A DNA stretch of 64,000 bases from Chloroflexota bacterium (GTDB taxonomy: Bacteria; Chloroflexota; Dehalococcoidia; JACPQD01): NCBI GenBank assembly GCA_016190665.1, contig JACPQD010000082.1:1-64000 (forward strand), read 5' to 3'. The notes beneath the pieces are model-generated. The model was given only the letters and a program-made list of their open reading frames with translations, searched no databases and was not told the origin of the DNA. This document shows, piece by piece, positions 51,278 through 59,674 of this stretch. Both the position numbers and the translations under genes were made by a program. Every line of letters begins with the position of its first letter. The first letter of the stretch is position 1.

Positions 51278-52189
51278 ATGCGAATCGCGTTAATCGGTCA
51301 GGCAGCCTTTGGCAAGAGCGTTCTTCAGGCTATCGTGGATAAGGGCCACGAGGTCATCGGCGTCTGGGCGCCACCGGATGCTGGCGGACTGGACGCCCTT
51401 AAAAGCCTAGCGTTGGAGAAAGGCATCCCGGTTTTCCAGCCGGCCCGGATGCGTGACCCAGGAGTCTACGAGGACTTCGCGCGGCCGCTCCCCGACCTTG
51501 GCGTCATGGCTTACGTGACCGATATTGTGCCGCCCAGGATCCTCGGTCGCCCTCTACTGGGCACGATTCAATATCATCCCTCCCTATTGCCCAGGCATCG
51601 CGGAGGAAGCGCCATTAACTGGGCCGTGATTAACGGCGAAACCAAGACCGGCATCACCATCTTCTGGCCGGACAAAGGGATTGACACCGGCCCGATCCTG
51701 CTGCAGAAAGCAGTGGAGATCTCCCCTGACGACACGGTCGGATCGCTGTACTTCGGCAAGCTTTTCCCCCTGGGGGTGGAGGCAATCGCAGAGGCTGTGG
51801 ACTTAGTGGCCCGAGGAAAGGCGCCGCGCGTTGTCCAGAACGAATCCGAAGCCACATACGAAGGCCTGTGCTCGGAGAAGGACGTCGTGATCGATTGGTC
51901 CCGGCCTTCCCCGCAAGTCTACAATCTGATCCGCGGCGGCAATCCTCAGCCCGGTGCCACTACTTTCATCCGTGGCAGGAAACTTAAGGTGTTCGACTGC
52001 GAGCTGGCGCCGGCGGCATCCGGTACAGCGGGACAGGTTGCCGAGATCGGCGACAAAGGGTTTGTCGTAGCTTGCGCCGATGGGGGCATCCTCGTGAAAC
52101 GCGTACAGCCTGGGGAATCTCCCAAGATACGCGCCACGGAGTATGCATCTTCACGGCCTCTGAGAACGGGAGACATCTTCGGCGACTGA
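51278..52189 (+). CDS. formyltetrahydrofolate hydrolase/formyltransferase-like protein
   Basis: The 303-aa product has a Rossmann-type N-terminus (RIALIGQAAFGKSVLQAIVD) and the formyl-transferase catalytic core YHPSLLPRHRGGSAINWAVI, followed by DKGIDTGPILLQKAVEISPD. His and Asp of the active site are present. Gln-Tyr stands before the HPSLLP, where Met-tRNA formyltransferases have an N-x-H signature. The core and the ATYEGL segment resemble the N-terminal hydrolase domain of 10-formyltetrahydrofolate dehydrogenase more than Met-tRNA formyltransferase. It may hydrolyse or transfer a formyl group in the same pathway as the neighbouring CoA-transferase. Confidence 0.82.
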   Translation: MRIALIGQAAFGKSVLQAIVDKGHEVIGVWAPPDAGGLDALKSLALEKGIPVFQPARMRDPGVYEDFARPLPDLGVMAYVTDIVPPRILGRPLLGTIQYHPSLLPRHRGGSAINWAVINGETKTGITIFWPDKGIDTGPILLQKAVEISPDDTVGSLYFGKLFPLGVEAIAEAVDLVARGKAPRVVQNESEATYEGLCSEKDVVIDWSRPSPQVYNLIRGGNPQPGATTFIRGRKLKVFDCELAPAASGTAGQVAEIGDKGFVVACADGGILVKRVQPGESPKIRATEYASSRPLRTGDIFGD

Positions 52190-52274
52190 AGTATGGAAGC
52201 GTCCGGTGGCGGTTCGGTGATCTTTTGCATTGGGTGCTGGGGGAACCATATCTATCGTCTCAGGAGGTAACTCA

Positions 52275-52847
52275 ATGGCCAAAGTGGACATCCTTGACCC
52301 GACTGCCGGACAACAGGCGGGCTGACCAAAGATAAGACCGGCGCCTCGGGCCAGTGAACTCAAGGGAAGAGTGATCGGCCTGCTGGACAACCGCACCCCT
52401 CACAGTTACCAGTTTCTGCACCTCCTCGGAGAGCGCCTGGTGCAAGAATATGGCATCGCTGGCTTCATGGAAGCAACGAAGTGGAAGGCCAATGTTCCCT
52501 TCGATCAAGAGGTGTATGACAGTTTCGCCAATAAGTGCGATGCCATCGTGGAAGGTATATACGGCTGAGGGTCTTGCACGTCGCGGAGTATTCGCGACCT
52601 GGTCCTGCTCGAGCAGCGGGGCGTTCCGACGGTGGCCGTATGCACTGTAGGGTTCGTGGACCTTGGACGCAAGCTGGGTGAAGCCGAGGGACTGGCGGAT
52701 CTGAAGATCGTCACGATGCCCGCCTGGTACAGCTCCAGCAGCGTGGCGGGCGATGAGGAGTTGGGAGGAGCGGTAGAAGCCGTCATCAAGGCTGTCGTTG
52801 AAGCGGTTACAGGACAGGGGGCCAAAGAATGGGCGCCGTCAACGTAA
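52275..52847 (+). CDS. UGSC family selenoprotein, short form, with an extra in-frame TGA
   Basis: ATG 52275 has an excellent AGGAGG seven nt upstream. In that frame the protein is 190 aa with two TGAs. The second (52566-52568, codon 98) lies in VEGIYG-U-GSC-TSRSIRDLVL and is the family Sec site, with a perfect hairpin after it. The first (52323-52325, codon 17) lies in the poorly conserved lead-in QQAG-x-PKIRPAPRASELKG, without a clear hairpin. It may be a second Sec, a nonsense mutation or a base error. An alternative start is GTG 52371, with a weak ribosome site. The downstream half reads EQRGVPTVAVCTVGF and ends KEWAPST. No large-domain partner gene is adjacent. Confidence 0.75.
52580..52598 (+). 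promoter_or_regulatory. candidate bacterial SECIS hairpin
   Basis: Eleven nt after the second TGA, GTCGCG pairs perfectly with CGCGAC around GAGUAUU, with G first in the loop. Confidence 0.68.
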
Positions 52848-52856
52848 GGGAGCTGA

Positions 52857-53060
52857 CGTCCAGCCGTATTTCGCTGGAGATGGAGCCCGGGGTCCATGGT
52901 GTTGTCCGTTCTCCTTTGGGACCTCATGGATGTGGGTTCCTACGGACGCGCCTATGCAGTCGCAATTGTCCTGACCGTCATAATCCTGGCAGTGGTCGCC
53001 GTCGCGAAGAGGATCTTCGGCGTGGAGCTTGTTCGCAAGAGACGCGAGGCCACCGGCTGA
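52857..53060 (+). pseudogene. C-terminal remnant of an ABC transporter permease (iron/thiamine type)
   Basis: The frame reads RWSPGSMVLSVLLWDLMDVG, then SYGRAYAVAIVLTVIILAVV and AVAKRIFGVELVRKR. This matches the end of Fbp/Thi-type permeases (SPGxxVLSVLLWDL followed by a last membrane helix and basic tail). It has only about 67 codons and lies just after the short UGSC gene with no upstream permease sequence. An in-frame ATG at 52896 could give a 54-aa peptide, but a functional protein is unlikely. Confidence 0.6.
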
Positions 53061-53177
53061 CTTGAGGCTCAAGCGAAAGCCGCCGCCAACTCAGGATCGC
53101 CTGAGCTGGTGGAACCCTTCCAGGGGCAGGCAACGCGGATGCGCGCCAAAGGATGGGCGGCGGCGACGCCGAAGCTT

Positions 53178-54431
53178 TCAATTGAGTCTACCCCAACTGC
53201 ATACCACTAGCCCCCCCGTCATAATGGCCCAACCGGCAAGCAGCAGGATCAGCATCGAAGCCTGATCGCCCGCTTTGGGCAACTGCTGTGGACCGCCCGC
53301 CGGTGACTCCACAAACGGCTCCGGTGTTCCCAGCCCCGGCGTAACCGCAGTTGGCGGCACAGTGGTGGGCACTGGTGGTCCCTTAGGGGTGGCAGGCGTG
53401 GCCGTGGGCGCTGGCCCTGACGGAGGCGGCGCAGGCGTCGGGGGCGCCTCCAGGCCAGGAACAGGGGCCATGGGCGTCGGTGTAGGCGCCGGCTCTCCCC
53501 CAGGTGCCGGCGGCACAGGCGTCGCCGCTGGCCCAGTGCCTGGCTGAGACGTGGGCGCTGGCATAGGCCCGGATCCGCCCCCGGTGGGAGGCGGCGTGGG
53601 CATCGGAGCGACGGGTGGCGCTGCCTCTCCCCCTCCTCCTATTATCACCGAGTTAGGAGTCGGCCCGGGAGTCAGGGCAGGCGGCGCGCTGGCGGGCGTG
53701 GGCCCTTCGATAGGCGTGGCAGTAGGCGTCAGGAGCGTCTCTAGCCCCGGAACTAAGGCCGTAGGCGTCCCGGTCGGCGGAGGGCTGGCAAGCGCGGGCG
53801 TGGGTGTGCCGGTGGCCGTGGCCGTCGGCGTGCGGCTAGCCGTGGCCACTGGCGTCCGGGTGTGCTCCTCTTCAGGCGTGCCCGCAGCCACTGGTGTTCT
53901 GGTATCCTCGTCTTCAGGCGTGCGGGTGGTCGTAGCCACCGGCGTCCTGGTGTCCTCATCGTCTGGCCCCGGTGTGCGCGTGGGGACAGGAGTTCTCGTG
54001 GGCGTGGGCGTACTGGTAGCGACGGGAGTCGGCGTGCTGGCAGGGCCAGGAGTTCTGGTGGCCGTCGGCGCAGTGGTAGGCTCGGGCGTGCGAGTGGCTG
54101 TCGGAGGGACAGGAGTGCGAGTCGCCGTCGGAGGCGTGGTAGGCACGGGAGTCCGCGTCGCTGTCGGAGGGACGGGAGTCCTCGTTGCCGTCGGAGGCGT
54201 GGTAGGCACGGGAGTCCGGGTCGCCGTCGGAGGGACGGGAGTCCTCGTCGCAGTGGGCGGCGTGATAGGCACTGAGGTTGTCCCGCCGGGAGCCATTGGC
54301 CTTGCAGCGTACTCGGATTGGGACGTCTCAGCGCCTTGCGCCCCCAGCGCCATGCCGGGCGGAAGAGTCAGGCTGGGTGCGATGAAGAGCAGCAACCCCA
54401 GCGCCACAAAGAAGTGTTTTCCACCTCTCAT
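53178..54431 (-). CDS. secreted Pro/Thr-rich surface protein with LPKAG-type sorting end
   Basis: The 417-aa product has a signal peptide (FFVALGLLLFIAPSLTLP). It is then almost entirely low complexity: tandem PPTATRTPVP-type units (about residues 55-135), acidic R-T-P-E-D-E-D-T units, and Pro/Gly/Ala-rich stretches. The C-terminus has LPKAG at about residue 383, a hydrophobic helix (ASMLILLLAGWAIMTGGLVV) and a short tail, as in sortase-anchored proteins; no sortase gene is in the window. It probably forms a stalk or glycosylated cell-surface layer. The adjacent membrane glycosyltransferase may modify its Thr residues, which is inference. ATG 54431 has GGAGG upstream. Confidence 0.8.
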   Translation of the reverse strand: MRGGKHFFVALGLLLFIAPSLTLPPGMALGAQGAETSQSEYAARPMAPGGTTSVPITPPTATRTPVPPTATRTPVPTTPPTATRTPVPPTATRTPVPTTPPTATRTPVPPTATRTPEPTTAPTATRTPGPASTPTPVATSTPTPTRTPVPTRTPGPDDEDTRTPVATTTRTPEDEDTRTPVAAGTPEEEHTRTPVATASRTPTATATGTPTPALASPPPTGTPTALVPGLETLLTPTATPIEGPTPASAPPALTPGPTPNSVIIGGGGEAAPPVAPMPTPPPTGGGSGPMPAPTSQPGTGPAATPVPPAPGGEPAPTPTPMAPVPGLEAPPTPAPPPSGPAPTATPATPKGPPVPTTVPPTAVTPGLGTPEPFVESPAGGPQQLPKAGDQASMLILLLAGWAIMTGGLVVCSWGRLN

Positions 54432-54639
54432 CTGCTTCCTCCCCCCAACGCCATCCTCACGGAGCGCCCCTTTAATACGAAACTAGCATTGACGCTATGG
54501 CCTGTCAAGGCGTTTTCACCTTCAAAAACCCAATTGTAAGAGAAGTGTTAGATTCGTCCACTTCTTTGCTATCAAGGGCGCCGGACGAATACACGCTCTT
54601 GACTCAGGAAGCCCCTTCTGATACGCTGACAGCCTGAGA

Positions 54640-57459
54640 ATGAGTTTTCAGCATATTCGGCCTCAATCTCGCGCCGCAGACAGCAAAGGTGGCCGCGCCT
54701 TGCTTGCAATAGCCGTAGTGCTCGGCCTGGCCTTTGCCGTCCGGGTCTTTCGCCTGGATCACCAGAGCCTGTGGGGCGATGAAATTGCCAGCGTATTCAT
54801 GGCCGGCCGCCCCCTGGAAGCCGTGGCGCAAGGGGCGACCATCGACATACACCCGCCCCTCTATTACTATCTTCTCCACTTCTGGATGCGGGTCGCCGGC
54901 AACTCCGAGTTCTCAGTCCGTTTCCTATCTCTAGTGCTGGGGGTGCTGACCGTAGCCGTGACCTTCGCCCTGGGCCGACGGATCCTCGGCGGAAAAGTGG
55001 GGTTGCTCGCCTCCCTCTTCCTGGCTATGGCCCCCCTTCAAGTTTACTACTCCCAGGAGACGCGCATGTACACTCTGGCCGCCCTGCTGGCAGTGTCCTC
55101 CTGTTACCTCTTCCTTCGGGTTCTACCTCACGCCCACGCCGAGAGGGGTGCGGGTCTTTGGCAACGCTCAGGGGCTTGCTGGGCAACCTACGTGGCGGCA
55201 TCAACGGCGCTGCTTTACGCCCACTACGCTGGAGCCGCTGTCCTGGTGGCGCAGAGCCTCACCGTATTCGTGCTGCAGCGGCGACGCGCGCGCTACCTCT
55301 TGCAGTGGGTCGCCGCCCACATGGTGATTCTCCTGTTGTTTCTCCCCTGGCTCATGATCGCCCTGGGACAGCTTCGGAGCCACCCCGGCTACGATCCCCT
55401 TCCCCTTACCGGTTACATCGCCAGAACAGCCGCTGGTTTCACGTTGGGTCTGGCGGCGGCTCCTGAGCCCTGGTGGGCGGCAGTGGGCCTTGTCTGGCTG
55501 CTAGTCGCCATCGGAGCGGTGGCCTGCGGGCGCCAGACGAGAGACGCTCCATCTCGACTTCTCGCGCCGTGGCTCGTTGTCCCGCTGGCATCCGTCCTTC
55601 TCATCTCGTTGCTGGTCAAACCTTTCTTTGAACCGAGGTTCCTGATGCCAGCGACCCCGGCCTTCGCCTTGCTCCTGGCTGCGGGGATCATGGCTTCGTG
55701 GCGCGCGGCCTCGTCGGCGCGCCGCGGCCGTATGATGCTCCGGATCGCTCCTCTGGCGGCGGCGTTAACGGCCGTGCTTCTCGCCGGGCAGGGTTTGATG
55801 GGCTACTACTACGACAACCGCTACGCCCGGGACGACTGGCGCGGACTCGCCCGGCAAATCCAGATGGTGGCGCAGCCAACCGACGCTATCGTCCTCGATG
55901 ATCCCGGCCTGACGGAGACCTTCTCGTATTACTATCGTGGGAAACACCCCTATTACGGATTGCCGCGGCCAGCCGCCTCGGCGGAGGAGACCGAAAGCGC
56001 TCTGCAAGACCTGATGGCGCGACATGACCGTGTCTGGCTCATACTCTGGGGAGAGGGCAGGCTCGACCCAACCCACGCGGTGGAAACCTGGCTCGACCAG
56101 AATAGCCATCGCGTCCAGGAGAAATGGGTAGGCAATCTGAGAGTCGCGGTTTACGCAAGGCCCCTCCCGACCCAGGAAAAGCCCTCCGGAGCCAGCTTCG
56201 ATGCTGATCTGCAACTGGTAAGCTATGCTCTCGGCCCCGACGAACTGCCCGCTGACGGGGCGCTGCGCGTGACTCTGCGATGGCGAGCCTTGAAGGCGCT
56301 GGACGAAGGATACGTGATCTCGCTCAAGTTGGTCGGTCAGGACGGACATACCTGGGCAACTGCGGATAGCGAGCCAGCGGCCGACTCCGAGCCTACCGTA
56401 GGCTGGCCGGCGGGGAGGGAGGTGTTGGACCGTCGCGGCCTTTTGCCCTTCCCGGGCACACCTCCCGGTGAGTACAAGGTGCTGGCAACCGTCTACTCCC
56501 GACTCGGCCACGTATTTCAGCCTGAGGGGCCGCTGACGGATGGGAAGTCCGTCCCTCTGGGCACGGTCCGACTTACCGCACCCAGCCGGGAAGCGCCAGT
56601 AGAAGCGCTACCCATTGAGCATCGTCTGGACCTGAGCATAGGACCAGCAAAGCTCCTCGGCTACAACCTGGAGCCCGGTAAGGGTCCGTTGATGCCAGGG
56701 CAGCGGCTGACGATCACGCTGTTCTGGCAAGCCAGCGAGAGGCCCGGATTCGACGCCAAGGTCATGCTGGAATTAGCGGGTAAAGACGGCGGAACAATTG
56801 CCCGGCGGCAATCGCAGCCCATCGTGCCCATGCCGCTCTGGAGAGCCAAGCAGGCGCTCAGAGACCCGCATGACCTGACCATCGACCCCAGAGCTATGAG
56901 CGGGGATTATCGCCTGGAGCTGAGCTTCATAGACGGTCCGAAGGGTACAGGCCTCGGCATGGCCTCGACGCTCGGCGCCTATGGCGTGTACGCCCCTCGG
57001 CTATTCGATGCGCCTAAGATGGAGAGAACGCTATCTGCTAATTTCGGGGACAGGATTGAGCTGCTGGGCTACGACTTGTCGGCATATAGAGGCGAGCAGG
57101 CCATAGCGCACAAACCCCTGGTTCCCGGAGACGAGGTGCGTCTCACTCTGTACTGGCGAGCCAGGAAGTCCATGGACGAGAACTACACCGTTTTCTCCCA
57201 TGCGCTGGCGGATGGGCGCATTATAGGGCAGAGCGATGGCTGGCCGGGCGGTCCTGAACGCCCGACGTCATCCTGGGTCCGAGGCGAGATCGTAACGGAC
57301 AAACGGGTTTTCCACATCGGGGCGAACGCCTCCTCGGGAGAGGTGCAGATACAGGTTGGGCTTTACCTTCAGCCCCTCGGCGAGCGGCTCCCCCTGCTGG
57401 ACAAGACCGGGCAACCCCTGGACACCCGCATCATACTGGATAGATTCCCAATGCGTTAG
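54640..57459 (+). CDS. GT-C type membrane glycosyltransferase (ArnT/PMT-like) with C-terminal beta domains
   Basis: The 939-aa protein starts with a membrane helix (LLAIAVVLGLAFAVRVF) and the catalytic loop LDHQSLWGDEIASVF, with the acidic pair of GT-C/GT39 enzymes. IDIHPPLYYYLLHFWMRVAG follows, then about ten further helices to residue 390. The remaining 550 residues are soluble, extracytoplasmic and repeat a pattern with LLGYNLEPGKGPLMPGQRLT, LLGYDLSAYRG and VRLTLYWRARKSMDENYTVF. These suggest three beta-sandwich modules. Lipid-linked sugars are the likely donors. The ribosome site is weak. Confidence 0.85.
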   Translation: MSFQHIRPQSRAADSKGGRALLAIAVVLGLAFAVRVFRLDHQSLWGDEIASVFMAGRPLEAVAQGATIDIHPPLYYYLLHFWMRVAGNSEFSVRFLSLVLGVLTVAVTFALGRRILGGKVGLLASLFLAMAPLQVYYSQETRMYTLAALLAVSSCYLFLRVLPHAHAERGAGLWQRSGACWATYVAASTALLYAHYAGAAVLVAQSLTVFVLQRRRARYLLQWVAAHMVILLLFLPWLMIALGQLRSHPGYDPLPLTGYIARTAAGFTLGLAAAPEPWWAAVGLVWLLVAIGAVACGRQTRDAPSRLLAPWLVVPLASVLLISLLVKPFFEPRFLMPATPAFALLLAAGIMASWRAASSARRGRMMLRIAPLAAALTAVLLAGQGLMGYYYDNRYARDDWRGLARQIQMVAQPTDAIVLDDPGLTETFSYYYRGKHPYYGLPRPAASAEETESALQDLMARHDRVWLILWGEGRLDPTHAVETWLDQNSHRVQEKWVGNLRVAVYARPLPTQEKPSGASFDADLQLVSYALGPDELPADGALRVTLRWRALKALDEGYVISLKLVGQDGHTWATADSEPAADSEPTVGWPAGREVLDRRGLLPFPGTPPGEYKVLATVYSRLGHVFQPEGPLTDGKSVPLGTVRLTAPSREAPVEALPIEHRLDLSIGPAKLLGYNLEPGKGPLMPGQRLTITLFWQASERPGFDAKVMLELAGKDGGTIARRQSQPIVPMPLWRAKQALRDPHDLTIDPRAMSGDYRLELSFIDGPKGTGLGMASTLGAYGVYAPRLFDAPKMERTLSANFGDRIELLGYDLSAYRGEQAIAHKPLVPGDEVRLTLYWRARKSMDENYTVFSHALADGRIIGQSDGWPGGPERPTSSWVRGEIVTDKRVFHIGANASSGEVQIQVGLYLQPLGERLPLLDKTGQPLDTRIILDRFPMR

Positions 57460-57593
57460 ACCGCCCAAATCTGGCGCGAAATGTTATAAGTTTGTGATAA
57501 TTCGCCCCAACTTTTAGACTACTATTCAACGCTTTCTGGCCTATTCTTCCCTTGGGCTCCCAACGCCGGCTACAGTCCGCATTCAGGAGATTC

Positions 57594-59618
57594 ATGAATT
57601 CCGTCGACGAGCTCTGCATCAACACTCTTCGTTTTCTGGCCATCGATGCGGTGGAGAAGGCCCATTCCGGCCATCCCGGGGCGCCTATGGGCGCCGCGCC
57701 GATGGCCTATGTCCTTTGGGACCGCTTTCTTAAGCACAACCCCAGCGACCCCGAATGGCCGGACAGGGACCGGTTCATTCTCTCCGCAGGTCACGCCTCC
57801 ATGCTGCTCTATGCCCTTCTACATCTGACCGGGCACGATATGCCCCTTGAACAGATCAAACAGTTCAGACAGTGGGGAAGCACCACACCCGGCCACCCGG
57901 AGTACCTCCTCGCCTCCGGCATCGAGGCGACCACCGGCCCTCTGGGACAGGGTTTCGCCAACGGGGTAGGCATGGCCATCGCGGAAAGACTGCTCGCCGG
58001 GCATTACAACCGCCCTGGATTCGAGATAATCAACCACCACACCTATTCCATTGTCTCCGACGGGGACATGGAAGAGGGAGTCTCCTCAGAAGCCGCCTCG
58101 ATGGCTGGCACCCTGCGCCTGGGCAAGCTCATCTACCTCTACGACTGCAATGGCATATCCATCGAGGGCGACACCAGCATAACTTTCACGGAGGATGTAG
58201 GACAACGGTTTCAGGCGTATGGCTGGCACGTTGTCGGGGCGATAGACGGCATGGATACGGAGGCGGTGGATGCTGCGATCCGGGCGGCGCAAGAAGAAAC
58301 GGAGCGTCCGAGCCTGATAATATGTCGCACCATCATCGGCTACGGCAGCCCTAACAAAGCGGGCAAGGGCGAGGTCCACGGCGAGCCGCTGGGGGCGGAC
58401 GAAGTGCGCCTGACACGAGAGCGCCTGGGATGGCCCTACGAGCCCTTCTTCATCCCGCCAGAAGCCCTGGCGCATTTCCGCCAGGCCGTCGAGCGGGGTA
58501 GGCGACGGCAGAAGGAGTGGGAGGAAAAGCTGAAGGAATATCAGGAAGCCCATCCGGACCTGGCTCGCCGGCTGGAGGAAGACTTGAGCGGCCGATTGCC
58601 CGAGGACTGGGACGCGGATCTCGCGGACCTGTTCCAAGGCCAGGACAAGCCCATCGCCACCCGCGAGGCCTCCGGTCGTGTGATGAACGCCATCGGCAAA
58701 AGGGTGCATTCCTTCACTGGCGGGGCGGCTGACCTGGCGCCGTCAACCAAAACGCTCCTCAAGGACCGGGGGGATGTCAGCCTCGAAAATCGCTGCGGCC
58801 ACAATTTGCATTTCGGGGTGCGCGAGCACGCCATGGGCGCCATCGCCAACGGCATGGCGCTCCACGGCGGCATCATTCCCTACACGGCAACCTTCCTCAT
58901 TTTCTACGATTACATGCGCCCGCCGGTGCGGCTGGCCGCGCTGACGGGTCTTCGCGTTATTTTCATTTTCACCCACGATTCGGTAGGCCTGGGCGAGGAC
59001 GGCCCCACACACCAGCCCATCGAGCATCTGCCCGGCCTGAGAGCCGTCCCTAACCTGGTCACCCTTCGCCCAGCCGATGCCACGGAGACAGTGGAGGCCT
59101 GGAAACTTGCCCTGGAACGCCGTGAGGGCCCCACAGCCCTCTTGCTCACCCGACAGAGCCTGCCCATCCTGGACCGATCCCGACCTGAGTCGGGACTGGC
59201 GCCCGCCTCCGGCGTGCGGCGCGGCGGATATCTCCTGTGGGAGGCAGAGTCGTCGCCGGAGATCATCCTCATCGCCACCGGCTCCGAGGTCCACATTGCT
59301 CTGCAGGCGGCGCGAATGCTCGAGGCCAGCAGCGTTGGCGCGCGCGTCGTCTCGCTGCCATCCTGGGAGCTGTTCGAGGCGCAGCCGGCCCAGTATCGCG
59401 CTAGTGTTCTGCCGCCTTCCCTGCGAAGGCGCATCTCCATCGAAGCGGCGTCGCCGCTAGGATGGGAACGATACATCGGCGAAAACGGGGTTGCCATCGG
59501 TCTGACCCGGTTCGGCGCCTCGGCGCCGGGCAATGTGGTCTACGAAAAGCTGGGCCTCACGGCCCAGCGTGTTTTCGATGAGGCGCTGCGGCTGCTTGGG
59601 ATGAGCGGGGCGTCGTAG
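57594..59618 (+). CDS. tkt: transketolase
   Basis: The 674-aa product has the full transketolase layout. It contains [20 protein letters not shown] near residue 10, the thiamine-diphosphate motif [18 protein letters not shown] near 155, [11 protein letters not shown], the pyrimidine-domain [37 protein letters not shown], and a C-terminal domain ending in FGASAPG. It moves two-carbon units in the pentose phosphate pathway. I chose ATG 57594 with AGGAG four nt upstream rather than an in-frame codon 14 residues earlier. It is the first of three sugar-metabolism genes. Confidence 0.95.
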   Translation: MNSVDELCINTLRFLAIDAVEKAHSGHPGAPMGAAPMAYVLWDRFLKHNPSDPEWPDRDRFILSAGHASMLLYALLHLTGHDMPLEQIKQFRQWGSTTPGHPEYLLASGIEATTGPLGQGFANGVGMAIAERLLAGHYNRPGFEIINHHTYSIVSDGDMEEGVSSEAASMAGTLRLGKLIYLYDCNGISIEGDTSITFTEDVGQRFQAYGWHVVGAIDGMDTEAVDAAIRAAQEETERPSLIICRTIIGYGSPNKAGKGEVHGEPLGADEVRLTRERLGWPYEPFFIPPEALAHFRQAVERGRRRQKEWEEKLKEYQEAHPDLARRLEEDLSGRLPEDWDADLADLFQGQDKPIATREASGRVMNAIGKRVHSFTGGAADLAPSTKTLLKDRGDVSLENRCGHNLHFGVREHAMGAIANGMALHGGIIPYTATFLIFYDYMRPPVRLAALTGLRVIFIFTHDSVGLGEDGPTHQPIEHLPGLRAVPNLVTLRPADATETVEAWKLALERREGPTALLLTRQSLPILDRSRPESGLAPASGVRRGGYLLWEAESSPEIILIATGSEVHIALQAARMLEASSVGARVVSLPSWELFEAQPAQYRASVLPPSLRRRISIEAASPLGWERYIGENGVAIGLTRFGASAPGNVVYEKLGLTAQRVFDEALRLLGMSGAS

Positions 59619-59674
59619 TCCGACCGGTCCGACCTGTCTGACCTGTCCGACTCTAGCCAAAAGGAGACCCAAAT

